Of a DNA stretch of 64,000 nucleotides, positions 1-11,929 are shown one piece after another; the first letter of the stretch is position 1; every line of letters begins with the position of its first letter. The notes beneath the pieces are model-generated. The model did not search any database. It saw nothing but the letters and a program-made list of their open reading frames with translations, and was not told the origin of the DNA. This stretch comes from Conus ventricosus (lineage: Eukaryota; Mollusca; Gastropoda; Neogastropoda; Conidae). Where the stretch lies: positions 57,558,954 through 57,622,953 of the forward strand of contig CM031614.1 in the NCBI GenBank assembly GCA_018398815.1, read 5' to 3'. A program made the translations under genes and the position numbers.

Positions 1-866
1 TGAGACCACACAGTCGAGTTTCATCCTCTTAATGGATGCGTTTCTGAGAGTGCTGCTCTTTCCTGACCAACACTGCAGCTGTCTGTTACTCTTGGGCCTG
101 GTTGACGCCGGGATATATCATGAAAGGAAATGCAGTCTCAGATTGAAATGGAAATCCGTGGCATCGTCTTTATAATCGTCATTATCTTCGATCAGCATTG
201 AAAATAAGTGGCAAATTCTGTGGCCCTTTCCGCCCTGCTCTCATGGTGACCTCAGTTTTGATATCCTCTCCACGTCTTTGACCTTGGTTTGGTTCTGTTG
301 GGGTCACCAGTGTTGGCGAGTCCGTGGGGGCTGTCGTTGGACGGACATGGTGGCGCCCTCGAGACAGCTCACTCACGCTGGCTCCACGACTAAGCAATTA
401 TTGTCGTCAGTAGGGGGCTTAGTTGGTGGTGTCCTGCGTATGTTGGATCAGAACAGGCACCACTAAACACCACCAAAGTGACTCGGCAGCAGTGCAGTGT
501 CTCTTCCGGTGGGTTACCTCCTGACGACATGACATTGACTGCTCCCTGTGGATTGCCGGTGCCGTTGCTGCAGTGGGACCGACATGGTTGTGGCTGTTGA
601 CGGGGTTTCGGAAAGAGCAGTGTGGGAGCACTGCCACTGAAGTGGCACAGAAATTGGGACAGCAAAAAATAAATAAATATTTTAAAAAAAATTTTAAAAA
701 ATAAAAAAGAAAGAAAAAAGAAAGAAAAAAAAGAAAAAGAAAAAAGCAAACAAAACAAAAGATCAGAAACCAAGAAAATTCTCCCAAACCAAGATGTGGT
801 GTTTCTTGAAATGGCACTGGCATCACTACGCTTCTTAGCAACAAAGATACAAGCCATTGTGAAGCA

Positions 867-953
<87 letters not shown>

Positions 954-1382
954 ATTGATGTATCAAACGCACTTGTTACAATTCTTGTCCAAGCCTCGGT
1001 CACAAAGTTCCTTTTATTTTATTTCTTCATCTGGGTTTTGTTTCTTTGTTTATTTCTTTGTTTTTGTTGCTTAATTTATGCATTTATTGCATTTCATTTC
1101 TTTTTAACTCAAATTGAGACGTTCATTTCTTTAGTCATTCTACTTGCGACGTTCATTCATTCTTCCATTGATTCATTGCTTCCTTTACTCCATCAGTCAT
1201 TGATAATGTGTATCATAATGTGTATTGCAATGTGCATTGTGATGTGTATTGTCATGTGTATTATAACGTGTTGTAATGTGTCTTATAATGTGCATTGTAA
1301 TGTGTATTGTAATGTGTATTGTGATGTGTATTGCAATGTGTATTATGTGTATTTGTGACTTTAGATATAAATAGACTGAGAG

Positions 1383-1439
<57 letters not shown>

Positions 1440-1518
1440 GAGGATATGGATTTATGCACAAATAATCCCTCCCCTGGTCCTACTACAACCCAGCCCTATC
1501 CCATCCCTGATTAATGTG

Positions 1519-1537
1519 TGCACACACACACACACAC

Positions 1538-1634
<97 letters not shown>
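1519..1634 (+). repeat. (CA)n / (GCAC)n compound microsatellite
   Basis: CA repeats surround a run of GCAC tetranucleotides (1568-1610). The alternating purine-pyrimidine tract could form Z-DNA. The GCAC block is much reduced or absent in copies B and C. Confidence 0.95.
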
Positions 1635-1636
<2 letters not shown>

Positions 1637-1817
1637 GTTCCCAGCATACATGCAGTGCAGCACTGTAAAGGCAAAAGCTGGCCTATCCCTGCTCCCCCCC
1701 CCCCCCCCCCCCACCTCTCCATCTTCCCTTACCTCGCAGTATGCTCACACACACACACACCCCCACCCCTCCACACCGCTCACCGCCACCCCTTCCCCTT
1801 CCTCCACCCACTTCACG

Positions 1818-2340
1818 TAAGTGAGTCTTTGAAATCGTCGTCAACAGTCATTCATGCTCTGTTTGGCAGGCTTGATAAACGGGAGCGGATAGGCCTACAC
1901 CTGTTTCCCACCCCCCCCCCCCCCCCCCCTGCCCCCACCTCCCCCTCTGCTACATCCATCCTTAACTCCCACCACACCCGCCACCCGTCTCCCCCCCCCA
2001 CCCCACCCCCTCCCCCTCCCAGCCCCCCCCCCCCCCCCCCCCTTTCCTTTCCCTCGCGCCACCCTTTGAAGGGGAGACAGCCATCTTTGAAATCCGCGTC
2101 AATGTTAGCTCATGCTTTGCTGTGCAGGTTTGACAAACAGGTGATGGCTCCCCCCCCCCCCCCTGCCCCCTTGCACCCCACTGTACCCCACCCCGCCCAT
2201 ATCCACCCTTACATCTCACACACCCGTAACTCCTCCAACCCCAACCCCTACCCCCCTTCCACTCTCTGCACAGTGGTGTGAGCCATCTATGAAATCACTG
2301 TCAACCTGACATCCTGTTCCATTTGACGGGTTTGCAAATA
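1818..2340 (+). repeat. Three degenerate ~200-260-bp units with C-rich spacers
   Basis: The motif CTTTGAAATC...GTCAA...CATGCT...GGCAGGCTTGA recurs at about 1822, 2085 and 2287 in diverged form. Each is followed by a poly-C or CCCCACC spacer. The same triplet arrangement is seen in copy B (18290-18700) and copy C (54020-54490), so it predates the segment duplication. No coding potential is seen beyond proline-rich low complexity. Confidence 0.6.
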
Positions 2341-2539
2341 AACAGTAAAACAAGTGGGGTAACTTTTGCTCCCAGAAGAAAACCTAACACAGAGTCACTT
2401 TTATTCAAGACCTGCACAGCTTTTTAAACTTGAATAAAGTCAGACAAAATACATAGACGAACAATCTAATAGTGGGGGAAATGGTACACATTTACAGCTC
2501 TTTATGCCTTTGATGCGTGAAGGAACTGGCGGCTAGCGC

Positions 2540-2540
<1 letters not shown>

Positions 2541-2621
<81 letters not shown>

Positions 2622-2628
2622 TGTGCGT

Positions 2629-2681
<53 letters not shown>

Positions 2682-2703
2682 TGCGATTGCGCACGCACGC
2701 ACA

Positions 2704-2772
<69 letters not shown>
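2541..2772 (+). repeat. (CT)n then interrupted (CA)n microsatellite
   Basis: About 20 CT units lead into three CA blocks separated by GCATGCG-type interruptions. Counterparts lie at 18763-18995 and 54555-54900. Confidence 0.95.
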
Positions 2773-2773
<1 letters not shown>

Positions 2774-3468
2774 TGTGATGTCCAGCCTGTGACCCTCAGA
2801 AAGTTTTGTCTGTTTCCAACTGTTCCATTTTTTATGGCGCAGCAAGACCGTTGGATCGGTAGATTTTGCACTTTTGTTTATTTCTGAGCCAAAAAGAAAA
2901 TGTGTTTCTTCAGCGTGAAATAGTTTCTTGCTAAAAAGAAGTCACTTTGGCAAGAAAAAATGCAAATACGATCTGTTTTTATCTTGCAAGAGGTATGTAG
3001 GCCCATATTTTTTTCGGCTTTTTTACTAGTAAATCACTTTCACATCTTTTGTCTGGGTAATGTGCGCAAAGTATGTTATTTCTGTCATTTCTTTTTTGTA
3101 TTTTTTTTTCCTCCAAAATATCTTCATAAAAACTGAAAATGTTTGTGCCAAAACAATATATATGTTGATCTTAATGTGTTGGGAATAATGTGCAGCAAAA
3201 TGTGCACAGATAAAATGTTTGGCATAAAAATAACGTGGAATCTTATTAATGTTAATGAGCAAACTCACACTTAACTTTGTCATTAACAAAGATATTAAAA
3301 ATCACATAAAAGTGGCACAAAGGAGATCATGCTGAAAGCGTACATTCACATACAAATATAAAAACATAGGTTTTCTAGATGAACCCCTTAGCTCTAACCC
3401 ATCGGTATATTTTGTCCATGCTCATTGTATATGAGCAAGGATGCATGTGTCATTGGATGTGCGCGCGC

Positions 3469-3472
<4 letters not shown>

Positions 3473-3526
<54 letters not shown>

Positions 3527-3553
3527 TTTTGTGTGGTGTATGTGTGTGTGTGT

Positions 3554-3604
<51 letters not shown>
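3473..3604 (+). repeat. (TG)n microsatellite with GCGC interruption
   Basis: Two long TG blocks are separated by a GCGCTTTTGTG interruption near 3522. Counterparts lie at 36150-36270 and 55590-55722. Confidence 0.95.
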
Positions 3605-3607
<3 letters not shown>

Positions 3608-3671
3608 TTGTGCGTGTGTGAGCCAATGCTCACGAGAAACATGGGATTGCCAATGTGTACGTATAGTGTGT

Positions 3672-3868
3672 GCATAATCAGTAAGCTTAACCAATGACAT
3701 CGCGACGACCGTATCCAAATGTAAAACATTCTCGAACTTTCGGTAAAGCACTAGCAACTTACGGAAACCTGGTGAACATTCTAACATAATTTTGATTATT
3801 CCAATCGCATTATCAATCGATCCAAAAACAACATTGAACAATTAGGCATACATTCACTTTCCAAACGT
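3672..3868 (-). mobile_element. LTR fragment of the Gmr1-like gypsy element
   Basis: This stretch matches 42340-42558 in the LTR of the element at 41946-46915, in the same orientation. It begins immediately after a TG repeat and stops inside the LTR, so copy A has lost the LINE fragment and the rest of the gypsy element between them. It retains the third heat-shock element (3729-3741). Confidence is high because the match is long and collinear. Confidence 0.85.
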
Positions 3869-3871
3869 TTT

Positions 3872-3998
3872 ACTTTTAAGCTCTTGATACGTAAATAGAT
3901 TTGGAAATGAGTTTATGGTTATGCCTGTATAGATGGAAACAAGCAAATGCTGCATACACACACACTAGAAAACACACACACAGCGACATACACACAGC

Positions 3999-4088
<90 letters not shown>

Positions 4089-4187
4089 GGAGGGAATGTT
4101 TACCTTTGATTTGGAGTCTGTATGTCACTTTAAAAAATCAAACGATTTTAATCCATAGAAGAGGGGTGAAAGGCTTGAATTCGAGTC

Positions 4188-4231
<44 letters not shown>

Positions 4232-4610
4232 TGTAGGGATAGAGGGGGGGGGGTGTCCTTTTTTATTAAATAATTTTTCTTTGTGTGTTTTTGATATATT
4301 TCTGTAATTGTATATCTATTTTCTTTGATAAAGATATGTTTTGAAAAAATAAAGGGGTGGGTTGAGAAGATGGGGTGGGGGTAATTATGGGGAAAAAATT
4401 GGAGGTTGGAGGACCCACCAAAAATGTTTTGTTTTCTAGGCTCTCGTTGTACTATTACGGCATTTTCATTATTTGAAATATCTTATTGGATTCATAGTGT
4501 AAGATGTACATTAAAAAAAACCCAATGCAAATCAAGACACCACAGTGCTGCTCCCTCTTCTCAAGTTCTTGACACGTAAATAGTTTGGGAAATGAGGTTA
4601 TAGTTATTTT
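3872..4610 (+). repeat. AT-rich region with a short direct duplication and CA/GT microsatellites
   Basis: A ~50-bp motif (CTCTTGATACGTAAATAG near 3881) recurs at about 4566. Between them lie (CA)n 3955-4085 and (GT)n 4189-4228. The stretch 3930-4560 is related to 9961-11430, which carries an extra ~840-bp insert containing a candidate exon. No open frame of note. Confidence 0.65.
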
Positions 4611-5426
4611 AATTTCAAATCACACACTCAATATTGAAGTTACATTAAAATTAATAAAAATTCAATACAAACTGTTGGTAACTCAACTGTACCCATAGTA
4701 TTTAGTATTATAAAATGTGTACTCATCTTAGTTTTCATGGCTGGTTCAGGCCGACTTGTTATATATACTGACTTTCGGTCCCCTTAAGGATAAAGTACTC
4801 TATAGTACATTTGGTCTCCCTAAGAGGAATAAATACAAAGTGCTGTTGTCAACTTCATAAGCTTTCTTTTGATACCAAACTTTTGACTATTGGTTGAGAA
4901 GTGAGAAAGTTATGATTATTTAAAAGTTCAGATTCCACAAGAAAGAATTACAAATCCTCCGCTGTAATGATGGTTTTTTTTTAATTCTTTTTTTTCGATT
5001 ACATGAAAAATCGTAACTTCTGTATCCTTTGACTGATTTTGAAGATCTTGGTGTCATTTTAAAGCTCAAGAAAATATTGGTGGCTCTGTACCATAACGCG
5101 CTCTCTCTTTCAGAGCAGCCTGACTTTCATGTGGAACATTTCCATTGTGACAAAAGATAAAATCCAATCCAATCCAATCTAATCCGACATCCTGATTTAG
5201 TGAATAGTAAGTAGCTTGAATAAATTAATTAAAAAATACATATATATACTTTTTAGATAAGCCCAGGATTCATCCCAAATCGGTTTTCGTTCACTTAACC
5301 ATAACTTGTCAAAATGACTTAATTTTTTCCAGGTTTACTTAAGGGCATGACTCTGCAGTGTAAAAAATAGTAGTTGAAAAATGACTGATAACTAGTTTTA
5401 TGATTTGATGTCTTGTTTATTTTCAG
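4611..5426. other. No gene seen; AT-rich intron-like sequence
   Basis: The stretch is AT-rich and non-repetitive apart from short homopolymers and a short AATCC-type repeat near 5160. No long open frame or transposon hallmark was found. It lies directly upstream of the first exon-like island. Confidence 0.5.
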
Positions 5427-5550
5427 GGGTATTATACCTGATCATCCAGATAGTGAGGGTGAATACAGTCTCAGCTCTAGGCATCCTGAAGGACCTGATA
5501 CAACACACAGGCAACTTTCTGAACAAGGTGATTCATCTGAACATGGCATG
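5427..5550 (+). CDS. Candidate exon 1 of an unidentified host gene
   Basis: A 124-nt island follows a T-rich tract ending TTTTCAG and is followed by GTAGGC. One frame is open throughout and hydrophilic, containing IIPDHPDSEGEYSLSS and ending exactly on a codon boundary at ATG. Another frame is also open. In the first frame it would join candidate exon 2 in phase. No family is recognised. The call rests only on splice-site context and open frame, so a chance island or pseudoexon is possible. Confidence 0.3.
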
Positions 5551-5798
5551 GTAGGCGCTTTTTTTTTTTTTTTTTTTTGGTACTCCAACCTATGATTTTT
5601 TTCCTTCAGCTTCCTATTTTTTCCCCACTCCTCTTTCTTTTATCCTCCAGTCTTTCACACATCATGCATAGTCTGTGTGTTTCATTACCCATGGACAGTC
5701 AAATGCGAACTTTGATGTTTTAGTGTTTGGTACAAAGGTGTCTGGGTTTATTAATGTACTATGTGTTTGGTGTGCTGACACTCTCATTCCTGTTATAT

Positions 5799-6310
5799 TT
5801 ACTGCTTATAGCAACAACGACAACAAGGAAAAAAACAATTAGCCCAATAGGTGAAACTAATTTTTCCTTTCATTTTTGACAAACTTCGAACTCCAAGTTC
5901 CCTTTCAAAAATCATCTTTAAGGGAATAGCTGATTGTCTTTTTGAAGATACTGATACACATTTTTGCAATGAGTATGATATCATTGATATATTTGAAATG
6001 ACCTTTAGGATTACTAGAATTTTCAAAGTCAAATGATATGTCTATTAGATAATTTTAGATGAGCACCAGTTTCTATCAGTATTTTTTGTTCAATAAATCT
6101 CCAAAGATTGAATACATTTGGACACTCACAAAAAAAATGTTCTATGAAATTAACTGCATCATTACAGAGTGAACATTTGTTTGTTTCTTTAACTTTCATT
6201 TTGTTGAGCATGATATTAATGGGGAATATGTTAAGTAATATTTTCCAGTGTAATACTCTAAGCCTTGCTTCTTTGGTAATGGTGTGCGTTTGCCGATTTG
6301 TTTACATCAG
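5799..6310 (-). pseudogene. 3'-terminal fragment of a non-LTR retrotransposon polyprotein
   Basis: On the minus strand the frame from about 6310 to 6029 reads through ITKEARLRVLHWKIL and then KCSLCNDAVNFIEHFFCEC, a CX2C...HX4C cluster followed by NLWRFIE. This is the typical carboxy-terminal zinc-binding region that follows the reverse transcriptase in LINE ORF2 proteins. The RT core is absent and the continuation below 6029 is out of frame. It lies between two candidate host exons, as expected of an intronic relic. The LINE clade cannot be assigned from this fragment. Confidence 0.7.
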
Positions 6311-7288
6311 AATCAACTTTCTGTTCCAGAAAAGGAATGCTGTTAGTACCGGCATTTCTTTATGTGCTTGTAAAATTTTCTTTTTCTTTCTTTCTTTTTT
6401 TTTTTGCTTAGGCGCATTATTACTTTTAATGCCATAGGGTTATCAGGACTCTTTGTACATTTACAAAAGTCAGAAAAAGCTATGTATTTTGTAATATATA
6501 TATTTTGTGGTGCTAAAGAAACAATGTTAATGCTAAAATATAGTATAACGTTTCATTTCATAAAGGGACAGATTTTTTTTATCAATCAAAACCTTTGTCA
6601 TCCAGAACAAGTCTGACACCATGTTCTTTTGTACTTTCATAATTTACAAAACCAGTTGCATTGTAACTGTTAAACTTCAAGAGGAATAAAGTAAAGACGC
6701 TGTTGTAAATGGCATATGTCTGAAGTAGCTTTCATTTTGAAAGAATTTGGTGGATTGCAAAAAGTGTACAATTCTTGTTACTAAGGATTGATGAAAGTGA
6801 TGAACTGGTAGTACCCAAAGAAACCATGAATGACCTATCTTGTAAGTAGGTGAGATAAAGTTGCTTCAAGGATCCAGAGCCCGAGAGGAGTACCACCCTT
6901 TAAATGCCAATGGGTTTGGAGCAGTTCTGCATCCACATTTCAGAGAAATGAAAATGTTGTCAAGAGCTGAATCATGATCAAAGAGTTGGATTCTGTTCTT
7001 GATTGCGAATGTCATCACCAACAACGTTGTCGGTCAGTGCACCTCAGACCCAAAACTAATTTTTGCCATTGCGCCTATAGATTTTTTAGTGAGATGCAGC
7101 GATGAGTCCATGTAATAAACTTTTGTATGAAGATGATTTTAACACAAATCTTTTTCCTTAAATCTGATTTTTATGGAATTTTTATTTTTGTTTTCAGTTC
7201 ACAGGTTGTTGCGTTGTTTACATTCAGAATGACAGATTGTGTTTAATATATCTCTAAATTGCTTGACCTTATTCTTTCGCTGTTTCAG
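6311..7288. other. No gene seen; AT-rich intron-like sequence
   Basis: Short open frames only, with T-rich tracts near 6385-6410 and 7190. The last ~25 bases form a pyrimidine-rich acceptor (TTCGCTGTTTCAG) for the next exon-like island. Confidence 0.4.
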
Positions 7289-7520
7289 ATGGGGGATTCT
7301 GGTCCAGACGAAGATGCCTGTCGTATCCAATTTGAAGATTACTCCCAGTCAGTCTGAGCCTTCAGTGTCCATGTCCATATCTACTTGGATTGCATTCCCA
7401 CTTCTTGTTTGTCGAAACAGCTTTCTTCAGACAGTGTGCATGTGGTCAGTTTGACACCATCTTCTGAGGGGGCTGTCACTACCACATCGTTTGAAGAAGA
7501 CAAATTCAAGAAATTCAATG
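7289..7520 (+). CDS. Candidate exon 2 of an unidentified host gene, with an in-frame stop
   Basis: A 232-nt island is bounded by TGTTTCAG and GTAAGA. In the phase set by candidate exon 1 it opens with MGDSGPDEDACRIQFEDYSQ, hits one TGA after about 22 codons, then continues in the same frame to SEGAVTTTSFEEDKFKKFN at the donor. A single stop in an otherwise coherent hydrophilic frame suggests a base error, a recent null mutation or a pseudogene. No family is recognised. Confidence 0.3.
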
Positions 7521-8343
7521 GTAAGATCTTCGAGACAATATACACGATGGAACAAGAATGATACTGATTGTGTCTGTCGCCATTTTGAAAAGGTCATGAA
7601 GGCTAAAGGTAAAAACTTACAAGGTTCATTGCCTGGAGTTCATGAAATTGGCTTGTTCTTGAAGACGAACATTGTTTTTCAGGACGTGAATCTCACACAG
7701 AAGGGAAAGATATCTTTGGTGAAAACAAAGGTATTTAACGAAAGAAAGAAATACAGACAGCGTGGAGTGGATTTGTTTCCTGTTGTTTAACATGTTTCCG
7801 GAAGGAAAATATATTTTTGAAAACAAAGGTATTCAATGAAAGACATACAGACGCTATGTGTGGGACTTGTTTCCTGTTGTTTAATAATAGGTTTCCTGTT
7901 GTTTAACATGCTTTTGTTTAGGATATGACCTATAGGCACTGGAAATGAGAGTCTCTGGATTGCGAGGGGTTGATTAAAGATTAGAATTAGGGAGATACAG
8001 CTCGCACAAGTGTGCTTGCTTTGGATGTCATGGCTGTTTGTACATAATGTTAATTTGATAATATAATGCATATGGTAGTTTCTTCAATCATTGGTGCTAC
8101 AAATAGGATTTACAGCAGTTCTCATTTTATGATTGACGCTGCCAACACCCGTCTACTGGGAATGGATAAGTTAATTACCACGATGATGATGATGTTGTCT
8201 GCGTTCCCCAGCTAATCACTAAGGGTTGGATGTTTGGAAGCACTTCATGTGAAATTCGGGCCCTCTATCAAAGGCATTGCGTGGCTATAGCATGGTGCCA
8301 CCCTTTTTTTTTCTTGCAATGGTGGTTACTGTTTTTCGCTATG
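7521..8343. other. No gene seen; intron-like sequence with a short duplication
   Basis: A ~50-bp piece (AAAACAAAGGTATT...AAAGA...CAGACG) occurs at about 7722 and 7819, and the TTTCCTGTTGTTTAA motif recurs at 7777, 7868 and 7890. The frame at 7491-7790 runs past the splice donor and is read as intron. Confidence 0.4.
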
Positions 8344-8573
8344 CCAGTGGCTTTTATCAACAGAATTTTGCCAGGGACAATGTTTTAAGTGCATGAGTGC
8401 ATGATGCACACGGTGGGACCTCGGTTTATCCTCTCATCCGAAAAACTAGTGCCCTCACCAGACCGAAGGTCTACTGGAGGGGGGAAAATCCTGGCAAACC
8501 TGGGTTCGAACCTAGGATCTCTCGATTGCGAGTCGGGGCGCGCTAACAACTCTACCAACACTCCACTCTAATA
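8344..8573 (-). mobile_element. tRNA-derived SINE
   Basis: On the minus strand the element starts with a tRNA-like head: an A-box-like TGGTAGAGTTGTTAGCGC, an anticodon-arm-like GACTCGCAATCGAGAG and a perfect B box GGTTCGAACCC near 8505. A SINE body follows, including CACTAGTTTTTCGGATGAG, AAACCGAGGTCCCACC and TTGTCCCTGGCAAAATTCTG. That head-plus-body arrangement is typical of Pol III SINEs. The body resembles SINE tails common in molluscs, but that is recollection rather than a search. It is a repeat, not a functional tRNA gene. Confidence 0.75.
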
Positions 8574-8768
8574 TGTGCATTCTGCCTCACCACAGTAAGA
8601 CTGTGAGCACTTTGGTGGAAGATTACGTATGTGCCGGGTTTTTTTTTAGTATGCGCATTAGATAGCACATCCGACTTCAGGGGGTAATTACTTACAAATT
8701 AATATCCATTCGTAATGAAACCTGATTGGAGTCATAATGACAAAAGTGGTTTATTTCAAGTTGTTATG

Positions 8769-9768
8769 NNNNNNNNNNNNNNNNNNNNNNNNNNNNNNNN
8801 NNNNNNNNNNNNNNNNNNNNNNNNNNNNNNNNNNNNNNNNNNNNNNNNNNNNNNNNNNNNNNNNNNNNNNNNNNNNNNNNNNNNNNNNNNNNNNNNNNNN
8901 NNNNNNNNNNNNNNNNNNNNNNNNNNNNNNNNNNNNNNNNNNNNNNNNNNNNNNNNNNNNNNNNNNNNNNNNNNNNNNNNNNNNNNNNNNNNNNNNNNNN
9001 NNNNNNNNNNNNNNNNNNNNNNNNNNNNNNNNNNNNNNNNNNNNNNNNNNNNNNNNNNNNNNNNNNNNNNNNNNNNNNNNNNNNNNNNNNNNNNNNNNNN
9101 NNNNNNNNNNNNNNNNNNNNNNNNNNNNNNNNNNNNNNNNNNNNNNNNNNNNNNNNNNNNNNNNNNNNNNNNNNNNNNNNNNNNNNNNNNNNNNNNNNNN
9201 NNNNNNNNNNNNNNNNNNNNNNNNNNNNNNNNNNNNNNNNNNNNNNNNNNNNNNNNNNNNNNNNNNNNNNNNNNNNNNNNNNNNNNNNNNNNNNNNNNNN
9301 NNNNNNNNNNNNNNNNNNNNNNNNNNNNNNNNNNNNNNNNNNNNNNNNNNNNNNNNNNNNNNNNNNNNNNNNNNNNNNNNNNNNNNNNNNNNNNNNNNNN
9401 NNNNNNNNNNNNNNNNNNNNNNNNNNNNNNNNNNNNNNNNNNNNNNNNNNNNNNNNNNNNNNNNNNNNNNNNNNNNNNNNNNNNNNNNNNNNNNNNNNNN
9501 NNNNNNNNNNNNNNNNNNNNNNNNNNNNNNNNNNNNNNNNNNNNNNNNNNNNNNNNNNNNNNNNNNNNNNNNNNNNNNNNNNNNNNNNNNNNNNNNNNNN
9601 NNNNNNNNNNNNNNNNNNNNNNNNNNNNNNNNNNNNNNNNNNNNNNNNNNNNNNNNNNNNNNNNNNNNNNNNNNNNNNNNNNNNNNNNNNNNNNNNNNNN
9701 NNNNNNNNNNNNNNNNNNNNNNNNNNNNNNNNNNNNNNNNNNNNNNNNNNNNNNNNNNNNNNNNNNNN
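8769..9768. other. Assembly gap of exactly 1000 N
   Basis: Exactly 1000 undetermined bases, the usual placeholder for a gap of unknown size. Open frames spanning it are artefacts. Confidence 0.99.
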
Positions 9769-9960
9769 AAAAAGAATTAGGAGAGAGAAACAATGTGTAA
9801 CATACACTTCGAGTTTACCAGGAGAATATTTTTATAATTTGAATAGAGTTTGATGTAGTATGTTTCTTTAACCAGTTTTGTAAGTATTTGCATAAAATAA
9901 AATGTAGAACTTTATTTCATTAAGAAAAAAAATAAATGAGAGCATTTATTGTAAGTCAGT

Positions 9961-10271
9961 TGTAGCTGTACAGATGGACACATGAAATGCTGCATACACA
10001 CTAGAATAAATACAAGTCACACACACACACACACAACACACACACCACACAACACACACACACACCACACACAAACCAAATACACACCACACACTTAGGA
10101 TGGAATGTTTTACCTACCCCCCGCTATTGGAAGCCTGTATGTCACTTTAAAAAAATCAAAGGATTTTTAATCCATTGAAGAGGGGTGAAAGGCTTGAATT
10201 CAAGTCCAAGTGTGTGTATGCGTTTGTGTGAGTGTTTGTGTGTGCGCGCGCGGTAGCGCGGCGCGCGCGCG

Positions 10272-10303
<32 letters not shown>

Positions 10304-11430
10304 TGTTGTTGTTGTTGTAAGATGGAAGAGATTTTTTTTAACCCCCTCCAGTCTGTTCTTTGCAGCGGGAGTTCTTGACGGCTTGGAGCACGGAGAGTGT
10401 GTCTGAGAACACCACCACCTGCCTGTTGTCTTATGGAGTTCTGCGAGAACTGTTGTGGTGCCTCACAGGGAGAGCTTCTCGTCAGCTCGGAAGTTGGTGA
10501 GTATAGAAAAAAAATCAAATGATTTTAATCAAACCCAAAGGGGGGTGAAAGGATTAAAATTCATCGACAAGTGTGTGTACTGGGTAATGGTTTGTGTGTT
10601 TGTTGTTTGGTAAGATGAAGAGATTTCTGTTTTACCCCTTCCAGTCCTCTCTCTCTCCTTCCTCCTCCCCACCACCCCTTTTTTCTCCCTTTCTCTACCC
10701 CCCCCCCCCTCCCTTTCTGTTTGAGACACCGAGTATCCTCCATCTCCCAAACGCCAATACATGTGCATCATTGAAACTAAACAATGAAGTGAACTTATGA
10801 CTGGTGTTTTGCTCCATGTCCTAAACAGTTGATTTTTGTTACCCTAGTCAGTGTTTTAGTTTATAAAGTGATTAGTTGTTTATATGTCTATTGTAATTTT
10901 TTTATACTATATGCATGGTAGTACGTAAACTGATTAACAACATATTAAGACACCTTGCTATCTGCCAACAGAATCCCCACCCCACCCCTACCCACCACAT
11001 CTCCCATGTCCCCCCCACCCATTTCCTACTAAGATGTGTAACCACATAAGGGAGTGTGTGTGTTTGGTATATGGATGGAGGGTGGGGGTGGGGGTGTTCC
11101 TTTTTAAATTTATATTTTTTCTTGTGTTGTTTGAGATTTAAAGTGTGAATGTGCTTCAGTAGGCGGATCATATACTTTTGAGTATATTTTGTAATGTATA
11201 ACTATGTTCTTTGATTAAAAATATGTTAAAAACAAAGAAAGGGGTGGGTGGGTAGGATGGGGTGGGTATATATGGGAAAAGTTGGGAGGTTGGCGGACTC
11301 GCAAAATGCCTTTATCTTTCTAGGTTCTTTTTGCATGTTACGGAATTATCATAATTGAAATATTATATTGAATTAATAGTGTAAGATATTACAAAAAAGG
11401 CAAATCAAGACACCACAGTTCTGCTACTCT
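9961..11430 (+). repeat. Diverged duplicate of 3930-4560, with internal tandem duplication
   Basis: The left part (9961-10215) and right part (11055-11430) match 3930-4200 and 4230-4560. The middle (10216-11054) is absent from the earlier copy. Within it, 10145-10365 and 10507-10650 are themselves related: both carry AAAAATCAAA(G/T)GATTTTAATC, a GT tract and a pyrimidine tract ending CCAG. A candidate exon lies between the two halves. Confidence 0.65.
10366..10496 (+). CDS. Candidate exon 3 of an unidentified host gene
   Basis: A 131-nt island lies between an acceptor (CTGTTCTTTGCAG) and a consensus donor (GTGAGTAT). One frame is open across it, with segments REFLTAWSTESVSENTTT and LLSYGVLRELLWCLTG, a mix of polar and leucine-rich helix-like sequence. 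It is the best of the three exon candidates because both splice sites are near consensus and composition differs sharply from the flanking repeats. No family is recognised. Confidence 0.4.
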
Positions 11431-11929
11431 TTTCTTTATCTTTTTTCTCATTCTATACATTTTGCTTTCATTTACTGATTGGTTGTAAGGCTTAAGTTTT
11501 AATTATGAAATATCAATAGAAATATCTGTATCTTGGTACATAGTTTCTCACTTGTCAATGAGGAATGCTTTATACGTGTTTCATACTTGTTAAATGAGTT
11601 TTAAAAAATTTTTATCTTATCAGCCTCACCAAGCAATGTATTTTAGTAGCGTTCTCTGAATCAGCGCCAGACGCTTGCTTTGATATTATTACTTTTTTTA
11701 AACATTTTAATTTTCTTTTATTGTTATTACAGAAACTGCAATATACAACAACATTCAATATTCAGAAATTAGGTAATATGGCACATTAAATCTAGATACA
11801 TAGACAAGTAAGTAATTTACACAAACAAAAGAAAGATATAGCCTTCAGCATATCAATCATTTATATCTAAGCATGTTTACTTGATGGACATAAAGTAGCA
11901 TCTTTGCTTTGGTATTAGTGTGAAACGCG
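11431..11929. other. No gene seen
   Basis: AT-rich sequence with only short frames. A pyrimidine-rich ATTACAG near 11728 resembles an acceptor but no convincing open frame follows. Confidence 0.4.

Larger units (their letters stand above)
1..3671 (+). repeat. Composite repeat segment, copy A
   Basis: Least interrupted copy of a segment also found at 16313-19110/35571-36970 and 49366-49897/53557-56582, identified by long collinear matches. Order within it: SINE-like body (1-385); a conserved ~280-bp block beginning GACTAAGCAATTATTG at about 389; an A-rich stretch; (CT)n 871-949; a 12-bp TG-rich minisatellite 1200-1350; (GA)n 1389-1435; (CA)n/(GCAC)n 1519-1634; three C-rich units 1690-2340; (CT)n-(CA)n 2541-2772; an AT-rich stretch 2880-3440; (TG)n 3473-3604. 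Open frames here are microsatellite translations (poly-TH, poly-CV, poly-SL) and not genes. Copy A keeps the unoccupied CTGAG site at 2884-2888, where copy B carries a 16.5-kb LTR element. Confidence 0.85.

Noticed and set aside
2492..2871. Open frames of 60-120 codons rich in Cys/Val, His/Thr or Ser/Leu, here and in many similar places
   Set aside because: They are simple translations of CA/TG and CT/GA microsatellites and occur on both strands at once.
8480..8573. Functional tRNA gene
   Set aside because: The head has a good B box but diverged arms and is followed by a SINE body, so it is a retroposon.
8715..9807. Very long open frames across the first N run
   Set aside because: They are translations of undetermined bases in a 1000-N gap; the same applies to 47266-48472.
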